This document shows positions 46,001 through 59,820 of a stretch of 64,000 nucleotides of DNA, piece after piece. Source of the DNA: Adineta steineri (Eukaryota > Rotifera > Eurotatoria > Adinetida > Adinetidae). Numbering within the stretch: position 1 is the first letter of the stretch; each line of letters begins with the position of its first letter. Location of the stretch: NCBI GenBank assembly GCA_905250115.1, contig CAJNOI010000109.1, positions 163,359-227,358 of the forward strand, in the 5' to 3' direction. A program made the translations under genes and the position numbers. The notes below the pieces were generated by a model that saw only the letters and a program-made list of their open reading frames with translations, did not search any database and had not been told where the DNA came from.

Positions 46001-48473
46001 CTCGAGTAATAGTTGGAATACGTTTATGATTTGTTTGAAGTTGAGTAATAATGAGATGGAAATTGTATGTGTCATACTTTGTTCGATAGATACTGAGATA
46101 ATCAGGATTGGCCAAGATCCAATCTGAATCTGAAGTAATGATATTGATCGTGGCTGATGTATCATTGAGCCATATAATTTCACTTCCAGACAATTCCTAT
46201 AGATAATAGAGAGTAAAGACATTGAACGGTAGGGTGATTGATTTCTTTACCTTAGTATATGTTTGATTGAAGTATTTAAAAGGAATCCACCATTTGTCTT
46301 GTTTGGATGTTGTTGAAAAAAGACTGAAAGGTCGTTGACTAATTATCATACGAGGTGTGTCAGTATTGTAAACTCGATTGACTTCAACAATTGGATAACC
46401 TGCTTGTCGTGTCCATCCTTCCATGATTTGTTCGACGTTAATTGTATTATTGGCAGCATCGCTCATATATTTCCATAACTGCTGCTGTGTTGCCGAGCCA
46501 TAACTCAATGCTTTCAAATACGTTCGAATACCATGTTGAAATGTTTCAGCACCCAAAAACATTGACATCATACGGATGACTGTTGCGCCTTTCTCATAAG
46601 TAATCGAATCGTACAATTGAAAAATATCCGCTGGATTCGTTGATTGAATACTGATTGGTCGTGATGTTGGTAACGAATCAGCTTCGATAAATTCAAAGAT
46701 CTTGTTGACAATAAATTGTTCTTCTTGCATCCATAAAGGTTCGACAGAATCGGCGGCTAATGTTTCCATGTAAGTAGCAAATCCCTCTTTTAACCATCTA
46801 TATATTATTGAAGATTAGATGATAAATAATTTTAGGAAAAAATACTGTGAGAACTTACAGCTCATTCCACCAAGCCGGTGAAACCAAATTGCCAAACCAT
46901 TGATGAGCTATTTCATGGGCTATTAATAAGGTGATATCTTGTTTTCTTGAAGTTGATACGATTTTCTCATCGAAGAATAGGCCCACTTCAGTGTAGATCA
47001 ACAAACCTAAAACGAGAAGAATTTAATCATGAATTGAAGTTTATTTCATTCAAAGAAATTTTATGTTTACCATAATTTTCCATAGCACCTCCGCCAAAAT
47101 CAGGAACAGCGAAATGTTCAATTTTAGGCAATGGATAATCTATATCAAAGTATGTATTGAAAAACTCCAATACTTTGTAGGCTACTTCATCGGCATAAGC
47201 TAATTGCGAAAGAATATCGACACGTCCACAAATTCTCGATGTGATATTCTTAGAATTACTAATAAGATTTGGTCGACATGCAAAATCAGATTTGGGTGCC
47301 ATTATAAATGCCAGTAGAAATGTGGACATATTCAATGTTGGGGTAAAATGTGTAACTATTCGTCCATCACTAAGTGTTTCAGTTCTATCAATTTCTCCAT
47401 TAGACCATACAGCATACGAAGAATCATGTATGATATTGATTATAAAAATAGCTTTACGCGCAGGCTCATCAACACATGGAAAAACACCTCGAGCATAGGT
47501 TGGTTCCATCTGAGATGCCATGAAGATACCATCTTGTCCATTAATATCAACATAATCACTTATATATAGACCATTTAAATCACGAATAATATCACCTTCA
47601 TAATCTATGTGAATTGTATAGGTGGTTCCTGGAATAAAATCCGACGAAAATTTGATTATCATAAATTCATTATAATCATCGTAGGACCATGAATGAAACG
47701 TGGGTGTCGAGTTGGAAGGTGAATTGATAATGCTTATAGTTGAATTGTTAATAGACAAGTCTGCCATGTGTAGTACCATTTCACTGGTAGCTGCAACGCA
47801 GACAAATGTGTACAGAAGATTTCCTATAATGAAAGAGACGTTTAAAAAAATATTCGTTAGAAATATTGTAAACTTCAAATATTATCTCAATATGGACTAT
47901 TCAAAATTTTTGTTTTTATCGAATTAAATATATTCTATAGATTGTCTGTTTCTAAGGATAAAACTAAACGAATATTATCACAATGATCGTGATACGCTCC
48001 AAAAAAATTCAAACAATTTTTAAGAAATTATAGGTGTATTGCTTCCTCTAGATCACAATCCTAATTCCACGACTAGTGTTTTAATATAAGGTTATATTGA
48101 ACGTCGTAATACAGACATTATTTCTATCGAAAGTGTGTTTACCTGTGAATGATTCATCTATAAGATCAGGCGTAATAGTTAAGTGATAAAATAGCTGTTG
48201 TAAATTGGTAGGAATGCGTTGAACAGGTGGTAAAGAAGAAATTGTCGTTGTTGTAGGTAAACTAGTAGTGGTAGTAGTTGATACTATCGTTAATCCAGTT
48301 TCAACCTCATTTTTACTCTTTTGATTAACACCAAAATAGATAGTTAATACGAGTAAAACAATAAATATAGCAGCAGACAATAATACCACAGGCCAAAACA
48401 GTTTCTTTGACACACTATAAGTACTTTTCCGAGTCGTTTCTACATCAGACTCGTCAATACTGAAACTTTGCAT
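40089..48473 (-). CDS. Giant membrane aminopeptidase with three M1 (APN-like) catalytic units, 3' end in gap
   Basis: Fifteen exons chain in frame to more than 2,425 residues: 48143-48473, 47071-47823, 46859-47006, 46251-46797, 45197-46196, 44209-45147, 44050-44162, 43131-43989, 42286-43067, 41691-42230, 41200-41617, 40972-41140, 40823-40911, 40639-40746, 40571 into the gap. A cytosolic N-terminus and one anchor (about residues 26-48, [19 protein letters not shown]) lead to a Thr-rich stalk, the type II layout of aminopeptidase N. Unit 1: GAMEN at 356-360, HEIAH 392-396, Glu415. Unit 2: GAMEN 1240-1244, HELAH 1276-1280, Glu1299. Unit 3: GGMEN 2144-2148, HELAH 2180-2184, Glu2203. Each keeps the Tyr of the ITYEKG/ITYSKG/ISYDKG block. 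The inter-unit linkers resemble each other (IEWITVNLN.., [10 protein letters not shown]..). M1 enzymes are zinc exopeptidases trimming N-terminal residues, often on absorptive or immune surfaces. The C-terminal helical domain of unit 3 is missing. Confidence 0.88.
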
Positions 48474-50269
48474 CTATATTTTGGTAAATATGTAATATAT
48501 GATAAGGAAATTTTAATTAATTACAGTTAGTAGAAAACAAAGATCTCAGGTGTACGCCTGTTGGAAGGTCCTATTAGATATACTAGAAATTTCATATTGA
48601 GCAGAAAAGGAATCCTATTGATATATATAATATATTTGTTCGTCTCATTCAAGTTGAAAATAGTAAGAAAGAAAAAAAAAGAAAAATTAATTATTTCTAG
48701 CGACTGCTCAAAAAATAGTATCAATCAGAAGATGTTGAAGTCTGTATTGGAATAATTTAACAAGTAGTATCTAAGATGAATGTCTATCATAAACGTTTTA
48801 AAAATAAGAAAGATTACTGAAAGAAATTCTGTAGTGTCTAAGATAAATATAATTACAATAAAAGTGTTGTACTGTATCTCTCGCTTTAACGACAACTTAT
48901 TTCTGTATACGTGCAAGAAGTAAATATCATCACATACATGTTTTTTGCCTCTCTCTCTCTCCACCTATTTGCTCTTAAGATACCGTTAATATTCGTTCTA
49001 CTCTGTTTTAACGATTATTCAATAAAAAATGGTTGCTTTAAGTCGATTGCCCTTCTATAAATCTTCGATATACATATATATATATGCTTCATCATTGTAA
49101 TGACGCACATGGTGATGATATTCAAGTGAAATAGACATAAAAGTGATAAGATATTTACGAGTCAACAGTGCTTAATGCACTTTTTTATGATATCATATTT
49201 AACAGTTTCTGTCAAGATAATCGAAATATTTATGAAGTCAAGCAAGAGATGGAGATGACGATGCAATGATTAGAGCAAAAAAGAAGAATACTATCGTCAT
49301 TCTTATAATATATGGTGCAAACATAATATAAAAAAAGATGAAGTTGTATTAGACAACATTTTCAGCTTGAAAATAAAACATTACTCATAGTTTGCAACAA
49401 TCTATATTATTGTTATTATTATCTTCTTCCTTCGTAGATACAACTAAATATATTTTTATCTTTACATCTCATATTTTTCTCGGATATTTTACGTTACGAG
49501 TTTAATCATACGAATAAAATATCTATATCTATGTACTCTGAGTTATAAATAGGGTCTATCTTATCTAGAAATCATCGAAATGTTGAAAATAAAATTTTTT
49601 ATGACGTAGTATATTTCGTCAAAAGATAATAATATTGTAGAATACGCTGGATTCTATTTTGTTCTCTAAATACACGGTGAATATGTATTCGATTTTGCCT
49701 TCTATTTGGTCTATTTTGTCGAAAAATACGTGGTATTGATTTTTTAACTCCTTTCTCAATGAAACTTCTTGCATTATCATATTTAACATATAAATTTAAT
49801 AAACCACAATTATCAAGTTTTTGCAAATCGTTAATTGATAATTTTGTTAATTTATTTAGCTGAATAATAATTGTATTTCGTTTATAATCGACTTCGAAAT
49901 AAATAATGGTTGTTTCAGATATGTATATTCACATGCATATGAAGAAAAAATGAACGTTTTTTTTCATTCGAGATGATGATAAAACATAATATACTCGATC
50001 GATTAAAAATGAAGTCTCTAGCTGATTATATTCTTGAGTTATTCAAAATTCATAGAATAGATAACATTGATTTTAACTTTTTTTCACGTTAATATTCGAA
50101 CAAATAAGTATAAAAAAAAATAAAAATTCTATCCTAAAAAAGAAGAAAAAAAGGCGAGTAACCATAAAAAATAAAATATCTTAGGGTTTAACGTCGAATA
50201 GATATATAAAAATAAATACAATGCACTAACAAAAAAAATGTTTTTCTTATTATATTATCAATTGAAATA
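48474..50269. other. Intergenic between peptidase and channel genes
   Basis: AT-rich; it holds the peptidase promoter and the 3' UTR of the channel. A minus-strand open stretch (49599-49925, reading NKLSINDLQKLDNCGLLNLY, then a basic Arg-rich tail) has codon-like structure but no ATG near its start and no family I recognise. Short AT and CT microsatellites are present (about 48950-48962 and 49071-49085). Confidence 0.4.
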
Positions 50270-52513
50270 TTACTTTTTAGGAAGTAATATTTCTTCAACA
50301 TCTACATCTTGTTCTTTTATATTTTGATTATTATCGGAAAAAAGATGAAGTGTATGTGACATTTGTTTTGTTGGTGATGATGATGATGCTAACTTGTCAT
50401 AATATGATAAATCATACAGTGATTCATCATTTGTATGTACAAGACATGATACACATTCAACAGCATTTCTGCGTTGTGCAGTACTACTATCATCAGATGA
50501 ATTTGTATTTGATATTATCTGTGATTGTGTAAAAACCCTTGATCGATCAGTTTTATCCATTTCAATAGCTTCTCTACGTTTTAAGAATTTTTCACGTTGT
50601 TGTTGTTCTTTATAATAATCACTAAAATTATTAACTATAATTGGTATTGGTAATGCAATAACAAGTACACCACAAATACCACAAACTGAACCAATTAATT
50701 TACCCGATACAGATTTTGGATACATATCACCATAGCCAACTGTTGTCATCGTCTTGTTTTTTTGTTAAAAAAGAAAACAAAAAGAAAGTTTTTCATACAA
50801 ATTAAAATATAAAATACGATCTAGTTATCTAAATCTATCTATTTCAGAATACATTACTATTGATACATATTACTCGAAGTGTCTGTCAACGATAATTATT
50901 TTCTCCTATACACTTCGATATTATCTTTTAGATTATATTTGATAAAAATTCTTCAACTTACAACAATAGCCCACCAAAAAGCATGTGGAATTGATCGAAA
51001 TTGAAGTGCATTTCCATCTTTTTCAGCGTAATAAGCTAAACTTGAAAATAATAATATCGATATACCAAGAAACATTAAAAGCATAAATAATTCTTTTGAA
51101 CTTCGTTTTAATGTATAACCTAATGATTGAAGATCAGTTGAATAACGTGCTAATTTAAGTATACGTACTATACGTAATACACGAAATACTTGTACAGTTT
51201 TTCTAACACTTTGTAAATCTTTTATATTATCCATATATATTGTTTCAAGTGTAATTGAAATATAAAATGGTACAATAGCAATAAGATCAATTATATTTAA
51301 AAGACTTTTCAAAAATTTACATCGATTTGGTGTTGTAAATATACGAATAATATATTCAATTGTAAACCATGATATACATATTAATTCAATAAGAAATAAA
51401 AATAATGGTTCATTACATTCATCAGGAATTTTATCTTGTTGAGAAATTCGATGATTTGAAGATGTTTGTTCTTCATTCATTTCAATATTAGTCATATTTG
51501 GTGTACAACCAATACCTTAATAGAAAAATATTATTTTGAAATAAAAATGTTATTTTAAATATACCTTCGATTGTACCTATAATTAATGTAAGGGTCGAGA
51601 GTAAAATAAAAGCAATACTGATAAAGACAATAATCTAAATTTTATGAAGAAATTATTCTTTGAAAAACAAAACAAGACAAAAAGCATACACGTGCGGCTA
51701 TTGATGTTTGAGGATGTTCAACAAGATCCCATATTTTTCGTTTAATATTTGAACAATAACCTTGACCATATGTATCATGTTTTTCAACTTGAGTTAATTC
51801 ACTTTCTTTTTTTATTTCGTCTAAAACATATTCTTTTTTTTGATAATATTTATTCAAACAACATAATTCTAAATAACATTCTTCAATACCCCAATAAATT
51901 AAATCATCATGAAATGATATCACACATATATCATCAACTAAATGAAGTTTTCCTGTACGATAAAAATTAATTATTGATGTAAATGAACGTGATGAACGAT
52001 CGAAAAAAAATTCACCATTTGATAAATCATAATCATCACATAAGCGTAGAAGTTCATCATGTGAAATTGGACATGATAATAATATTGTTGATTGACGTAA
52101 TTCTGCTAAACGACCTAGACGAGTATATGGTAGACGAGCAAGTGTACGCCACATTACTACAAATTTGAATTAGTTATTATGCAAAGAAAAAGAGAATTCA
52201 AATTACCTTCATGTTTAATACCACCGACATTTAAAATTATTCTATTATTGCCAGTATGAGATGAATCGTTACTTGTAGAACATTCAGTTGATATACAATG
52301 TAAAGGTAGATTATCGTTTGATGTATTGACTACAGAAGATAGCATAGGCTTATTTTCTTGTATTTCAATAGCTTCGGATTCATTATCATCGACCGGAATA
52401 TTTGTTATGACTTGTTTGCGAATAGTACTATGTTGTGTATATTTAGGTGATGTTGATTCGAACAGATGTGATTTATCATCTGTATTTGACTGTATTGTAG
52501 AAGTATTTAACAT
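50270..52513 (-). CDS. Voltage-gated potassium channel, Kv2/Shab-like (five exons)
   Basis: Exons 52207-52513, 51690-52156, 51565-51634, 50962-51515 and 50270-50752 join to 626 residues with no break. The T1 tetramerisation domain starts [25 protein letters not shown], the Shab-type sequence. The zinc site HX5CX20CC characteristic of non-Shaker Kv channels is intact (HLVDDIC...CC). S1 is in exon 3 ([14 protein letters not shown]). S4 reads [15 protein letters not shown], with regularly spaced basic residues. The selectivity filter TVGYGD (about residues 470-475) is created exactly at the last splice junction, [15 protein letters not shown]6 has the PIPIIV bend. A polar cytosolic tail follows. 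Role: delayed-rectifier K+ efflux and membrane repolarisation. Kv2-like is favoured over Kv3/Kv4 by the T1 sequence. Confidence 0.93.
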
Positions 52514-55500
52514 GAGAGCATCTTAAATAGATATTATTATAGTATACAAGGAAAAAGAAAAATGGTTTCTTTTTTATTATTTTAAAAAATATCGAGAAAA
52601 AATCAAATCAATTACGTACGATTGTGTAAATAATTCAAGAGAAAAATCTGAAAAAGGAGATTAAACATAAGATAGACTTAAAATAAAAAATGACTAAAAA
52701 TTCGATTAATATCAGCTATGTCATACTCTATTTAAGGTGATGAATAGCAGTTTTACAAGACTCAGATTATTTTTTAAATCTAAAATCGAAATTATGAAAA
52801 TTGTATTTTTCCTAGTTTCGATTAAATCAATAAAAAATTTTTACTAGGTAGACAGGGTTTTTTTTCATAAAGTATTACCATTTCTTGTATATTATGACTC
52901 TAACGATGTTTATCCTGGTTTTATGATTTCTTCTCATTCGATGTAATTACCCTTATTATTTTATCCTTATTTTATACATCATGCAATGCGTTGCCTCCAC
53001 CTTATTTCGTTCTTATTGTTCTTTTTTTTTCATGTTTTTTCGTTCTCTTTGATGGATGAGTATATAAATGTATATACTTGGTATGAAATCGATACGATTC
53101 ATGGTATGAAGAAATATAATAGAACGTCATTTTTCAAAATAATCTACCCATAATAATGATTGCTCATTTTGACAGTATAAACAGAGTTAATATATCCAAA
53201 AGATGATGATGTTGTAGTCTGGTTGATTGATATTCTAATACTTAGAATATATAGTATGTCAAAATAATTCATACGAGCTTCAGAAAAAAAATATATGGAA
53301 GTGACTGTTGTTGTTTTGTCTTGTGGCCCTGTCCTTGAAACAACAAGATGTTATGTTTAAATAGACCAAAAACACCTTGCAATAAGTAAAGTCCAGATAT
53401 AATTTCGTATGAATGATGTTACACCACAAGTATACATGTAAAAGTTTCTCTAACTATAAATAATTAGTTGTAATCTGGTATTTGTTGTATCACAGTATTA
53501 AGATATAATTACGCCATCCCAATTTGAAACAATGTATACATAGTAGTTCCAACTTCAAATTACTTGTAGAATGCTAGCGCAGTTGCTACTTCATATTATC
53601 GTGGAAGACTGCAGGCTTTCTGGTTGAAAATTGATTATAATCTAATTTTTAGCCATTTTTCTTTTACATGAGTAAAGTATTGCAAAAGCAAATATAACTT
53701 TTTTTTTATCAATATAATCATATTTTTTCAGAACTTATAGAACCTTTTACAGTATCATTGTGAATAAAAAGGTCAAAATATTAGTTGCCATAAATTTGTG
53801 ATTAAAAATAATATGATAATTGATAAATTGAAGACATTCAATTAAGACTAAAGTCTTTATACAAGAGTTTTTTCTTTTCTACTTCGAATACTGATAGTTC
53901 ATGATTTAGTAAAATCTCTTATAAAAATTTGCTTGTCGAAAAAAATATTAAGCAGAAAAACTTAAACTTACCAGTAAATATTAAATGATTTGGTCAATAG
54001 TTCATTTTTACGACTGAGTATGATTAAGTGAAAACCACTTGAGTTTTGTTTCAATTAAATTGTGTTAATAAAATGATCCAGTATAAATATCATGTTATAT
54101 TTATCATAGAAAATATAAGAATAATTCTTCGATAGTTGTTGAAAAATTAAAATAGTATTTAATTCAAGATTTTGAACTTAGAAACTAGCTGATTCTATGT
54201 GGACAGCTGCAACTCAAATCATATGTGACTAATAAACTAATAATAACAACTTGAATATTATCACTCCTATTACATGAATTATAGCATACATAGTTTAAAA
54301 ATCAAAACCTGTGAAAATATTAATATAAACTACAACTCAACTCATAGAACTTGTTTTTTGCTTTTCTACTATAGTTACTGTAGCATTTTATGATTAAGAT
54401 CTTCTATCATCAATATGTATTAACAGTAGTTTGCAATTTACAAACTAAAACATTGATTGGTATGTTTATACTGTATAACTAATGCTAGCAAGTTTTACAT
54501 TTGAAATCTTGATTTTGTATAGATAGTGAGAATGATCTTGAAGACGAAGACATCATCAATTGTACTACAAAAATCGATCGAAATTTGTGAAGAAAAGTAA
54601 AGAGATACCTTATTTTTCTTCTTAATCTGCTCACGATTTACTAATGTCGTTATCAATTTGTAACAATGAAAATATAAAAAATATGTTATTCATCCAGTCA
54701 ACAAGCTATAACATAATAAAATCATTGAGACAGTATAGATCAAATTCCGATAGTATAATTATATTTATCAATAAATGGATGACTAAATAAATTCGGAGTC
54801 GAAGACGAACGGATTAATACACTACCTATGACTATAAACAGATGTAAAACGTGCACGTTTTTTATTTTTTCATTATCGCAACGATCATTGATGCATAGAT
54901 TACCTATGTTTGATTTACATCAAATAGAAGAACACATCGAGGACATTCTTTTTTTCGTAGCACGCGTAGCGAATATTATTCAAAATCAATATAAGCAGAG
55001 AAAAGAGGAAAGATACTTTAATCAGCTCTATTATATTACAATATGAAGATTGATGAGACTATGCAAAAAGTGAAACCTTATCTATATTTATATCATACAG
55101 TATCAAAGTCTTTCACTTCATTATTCAATAAAATAAAAAATAGTTTTTTTTATCATATTCTTCTAATACAAAAATTCCATAAAATTATCGATTTTTTTAT
55201 ATAATCTCAGATACATGTAACATTTTTATCTTTACTTATCTATGTTGCGAAAATCGCGATGATTTCGAAAAAAACAATCGGCATAAAATCATGTTTAATC
55301 GCTGTTTGTAAAAATATTGATGATTAAATCAGTGCAATAAATCATGTTTAATCATTAATTAGAAAAAAAAGAAAAATTTCATTTTTTTAGAATATCATCA
55401 TTCTGATATAAACAAGATCGAATCAGAGAAGTCTTGTTGTATTTATATTCGTTTGATTCGATTTATGTTTACTAGTAAAATGCATTACAATTATCATTTT

Positions 55501-57730
55501 TATATTCAATATCTATTGGGAGAAAAATGAATAGATCAAATTTTGTTTGGAATTTATTGGGCAGAGATATTAAATAATCGGCAAAGAAAATCAATCTCGA
55601 AAGTAATAAGTATCCGTGTGAGGTCTAATATATTAATTTCATGGTGTATTATTCATAAATTGTGATTGATGTATTACAACTATATAAATAGTTTCACCCA
55701 TGAAAATTTCTGTTAATCAAATACGAATAAAATGCATAATCAAAGACTTAGTAATAAATTTCTCGATGAATTTATTTTTACATTGAATTAGATTCAAAAT
55801 GAAATGAATTTATGATAAATATATTTTAATGTAATTGTCCCAGGCAAAATTTGCTTTTCTTTCCGCGCGAAAATTTGAATTTTTTTTTTGGTCAGGCAAA
55901 TTAGTAACAATTGATAAGATAAATAACGTAATAATTGATTAAGAAAAACTTATTTTAAAATATTTTATTGAGTGGAAATGATAAAACTTACTCAATGAAA
56001 TAAAAATAATCATTCTACTCACCTCACTGATGTAAAAAAATTTATGATCTTCTTTAAAACAGTTTTCGTTATATTTTGTTTTAAACATCTTCCGCATTCT
56101 ACATTTTCCTAAAACTATATTCATTTTTTATTGAATACAACTTTATAACTTTGAAAAATTTTAAATAATAATAACAACTGAATTATTTTTTGAAAATTTT
56201 AAAATCATATGATCATAGAATCATTTTAAAATGAAGTTTAACTTTGCCTAAACCTTAATTCTACCTGACACATAATCTCTATATTGATTGCGTATCGTAA
56301 TTCTTATAAAAAAAAATTATTTGAAAAGTGGTATCAATAGAAGTGGCGTATTCTAAGTTACAGCAGTAGAAAAAATAAAATTGTATTATAAAAAAAATCA
56401 ATATTCTTTTTTTCATTGAGATGATCTGCGTGTATTGACGCACTATTGATTAAAGTTAAAAGATTATCGATTAATCAGTTAACATGAAATAGTTTTTTTT
56501 ATTTATCGGTATTTCTTCGATACTCTTCTTGTTAACACTTCAACTAACAACTCCATCAAATATATTGTAATAATTTACATTATTATTTATTTTACCAGAG
56601 TATTGCGAAAGCTATTCTTATGTCAGATATTGGTTGAATTATAATTAAAGATTATATATCATATTAAATTTAATTTATTTATGTCAATGTATCCAATATA
56701 AACTTAGTGTACAAATTACTTCAAATAGCGCTTTATTAGTAGAAATGAATTTTCTGCTGAATGGAAAAAAGAATGAAATTTTTGTTGTAAATAATTAAGT
56801 TATAACAATGAGTAAATTAAAAATATTGTTCTACAGCTTCTATTAACATAATTTATGAAACAAACAACTTCTTTTTCTTTTTTTATAACAGTTATTTTTT
56901 TAAACATGTGCTTGAATAATTATTAATTTAATTAAAACTATATTAATCGTACTCTTACGTTATTTTTTTCAAGACATATTACTCAATGTCATATATACAG
57001 AACGAGAGAACAGAACTATAAATATATCAAAAGTCTCGTTGCAATACATTCTTTTGAGTTTCGATATTATTTTAGCGTAGGAATATATGCATCAGTCGGT
57101 AGATGTCGATAATAATTTTCTATTCAGGAAAAAAGTACAAAATCATTGAAGTAGAAAAATAATCAATAATAATATTTCAATTGATGATCGATGAAAAAGA
57201 AAAGGTGAATTGGCAGACTAATATAACGTAAAATATTGAATGATGAAGAGTTTAGCCGTTGATTTGTATAGAGATCAACAGAAATTTCGTAAAAATGCTT
57301 TTTTTTTACCTACAGCTTTATCTATTCTTATGTAAAACTTCAAGATTTTGTGAAAAAAAATTCCGATGAATGTCATATAGTAAGATATGAGTCACATTCG
57401 TTTTTATGCGGATGAATTTTATAAGAGTAAAAGTAATTACATAAGATACTTTTACTAAATGAAATGTCTGAAACTATTTCCTTAAGAAATAGACATCGTT
57501 GTTTCTCGGATTGCTTGAAGTTTTTTGCTAGTACAAGCTGTCGCGTTATACTTTCTTTCGTTCTTATGAAACTATTGTGTTTCACCCTTTTTTTTTCTTT
57601 ACTTCCCTCGTCACGTTACTTGTTTCTTTTTCTATTAAATCTTATTCATCACATTTTTCATTAGTTTATTTTATAAAAAAAACGTATCATTTTACTCTTT
57701 AATAGTTTTTTTTGAATTTATTATTATAGT
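52514..57730. other. 5.2-kb AT-rich gene desert
   Basis: No supported gene. It should contain the promoter of the channel gene (right-to-left) and that of the HAD gene. Two weak coding-like stretches were seen: plus strand 54828-55046 (FDLHQIEEHIEDILFFVARV) and minus strand about 56023-56124 (ending FFYISE before a GTGAGT). Both lack partners or a family match. Poly-T and AT runs are frequent. Confidence 0.5.
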
Positions 57731-58631
57731 ATGAATTTAACTTCACATATCAAGTCCCACACAAATACTGAGGATTCTCAACAACATAAAATTCGAGTTA
57801 TTGCCTTTGACTATGGTAAAGTAAGTGAAATATTGAGGTATACTTTGTATACTAATCTTCTCTTCAACTATACTTTATAGGTGGTGTATTATTCCATGAT
57901 GGAAAACAGCGAGCAGTAGATAAACTGAAAAAAGAACATGGATATGATGGGGATATTATTTGGAAACTTATGACTAGTCCTGAATCATGGGATCTAAGAC
58001 GAGGCAACATTTGTAGTAATGATTTTTGGAAATGGGCACAAGAACAATTACCAAAAGGTAAATATAAGAGTTGAGATAATCGTTAAAATACCGAGTATTC
58101 TACTACAGATAATTTCGATAATGTAAATACATTTATTTTTACTGAAAGTAATTTCTCCTTATTTGATAAATTAAGACGAGCAGAAAAATATATAATATTA
58201 AAGAATATTTAATTTTTTAAGGTTATGATTCACAGCTTATATGTGATACATGGTGCAATGAATATATAATGGATAAAGATATATTAGATTTACTTCGACG
58301 ACTTAAAGGACATAATTATCGTATTATATCTTATACAGATGGTATTCCTGAACGAGTAGAATATCTTGAAAATAAATATCATTTTCGACATTATTTCGAT
58401 GCAGAAGTACAGAGTTCTGATTGGCAAGCTGTTAAAACAGATGAAGCATTTGCTCAAGCTCTTCTAAAAACAGCAGAATGTGAGACAGATCCCGATGCAT
58501 TATTACTGATTGATGATCAAGAAGATGAAGTTCAACATGTAAAAAAACTTGGTGCTAATGTCATACTTTACAAAACAGGGTTTCTTAACGAACTAGTTAA
58601 TGCTCTACGAAATATTGGAATTCAATGCTAG
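57731..58631 (+). CDS. HAD-superfamily hydrolase (three exons)
   Basis: Exons 57731-57815, 57881-58057 and 58222-58631 give 223 residues. Motif I is FDYGGVLF, with the nucleophile Asp27, in the form common to epoxide-hydrolase-N-terminal-like and GPH-type HADs where the second Asp is replaced. Motif II is seen as IISYTDGIPE. Lys of motif III lies in WQAVKTDEAFAQAL. Motif IV is LLLIDDQEDEV. The cap domain follows motif I (LKKEHGYDGDIIWKLM). Such enzymes are cytosolic phosphatases or dehalogenases. The absence of the DxD second Asp makes a simple phosphomonoesterase less certain. Both introns are phase 1. AATAAA lies at 58676-58681. Confidence 0.85.
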
Positions 58632-59820
58632 CAGAACTAATAATTCATTTTTTTATATACTATTCTATTTTTTTGAATAAATTCGTACATTATTTCATGT
58701 CTTAGGATTGACTTTTCTTTTAAGAGAACGATAATTTGTTAATATTTAAAGATAAATTTATGATTTATACCTCAATTATTGACATGAATTCACTTTCGAT
58801 TTTCTATCTTTTTTCTAAAGATGCTGCTTTGAAGAAAAAAAATCAATTCTATTTTAAATCCGTTGAATTATTTTATTTACTTTAGTCTATCACATGAATC
58901 GACGTAGAATTTTTTTTTTCTCTTGTTGTCAATACCTTACAATAATAAAACGAAAACATTTCACTATGTATAAAAATGAGTAACTTATATTTTTCTTCTA
59001 CCTACTCAAAAAATATCAGATGGGAATATAAATTAGCGGACTATTACGCCTGTGCATCTCAGTATACAGCATTAACGCACGGACAAGTCACAGGTATATC
59101 TTTTTTTCTCTCCTCGTGATGCTTGAATTATGAGTCACGATTATTGTGTGTACGATTAAAAAATACTTCATAGGCGTATCCTTATAGCTGATTACTGACT
59201 CATTCGTTTCATTAAAGAAAAAAGAACAAGTAAAATTTATGCATCAATAATTGCTACAAAGAATGCAAAAATAAAAACGATTGTTTATTGTACTTTTTTA
59301 CTTTAACCTTTCTACAGAAATAGTTAACGGTAATTAGTATACTAACTTTTCTGTTATTCAATACTATTCAAATGATATTTTTATATAGTAGAGTCTGATA
59401 GTGTATTTCTACTATTACAAAGAAATATTTAAATTAAGTTCATGTAGAAAACTAACAAAGATCCTATTTTTTTGTATTTTTATCATAGACATAATTTTCT
59501 TATTCTTCAACAAGTGATTAAGTAAGTAAAAAATTTTTTTTTTTCGCATACAATTTAAATAATTTTTCTGTGATCTATTGTATTAGTATCGATAGAGTCG
59601 ATTTTATTTGTTAAATATTTAAGGATGTGAGTAATAAATGAGAAGAATACACACCCGCACACCGATATAGCTCTATTAATTTAAAAAATAATGTTTAGTA
59701 ATACAGTATACGATGATGTTCACCGTTTTTTTCTATTTTCAGAATTAAATTAAATAAAACTTACATAGTTACCGTATTACTTGTTAGTTTAACTACGATA
59801 AAACTACTAGAAGTATAAAA
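58632..59820. other. Intergenic, no gene seen
   Basis: AT-rich spacer, presumably containing the promoter of the dioxygenase-family gene. A GC-richer patch at 59040-59100 shows no coding structure or RNA gene that I can recognise. Confidence 0.45.

Noticed and set aside
47241..47927. Plus-strand open frames inside the peptidase gene
   Set aside because: Antisense shadows of exon 2, which encodes a continuous, recognisable M1 domain.
49599..49925. Arg-rich minus-strand open stretch (about 108 codons)
   Set aside because: No ATG near its start and no recognisable fold; listed only in the intergenic description.
54828..55046. 72-residue frame with FDLHQIEEHIEDILFFVARV
   Set aside because: Looks somewhat like coding sequence, but I found no family, no partner exons and no conserved start; insufficient support.
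56023..56124. Possible first exon on the minus strand ending before GTGAGT
   Set aside because: A donor exists, but no downstream exon continues the frame within several kb.
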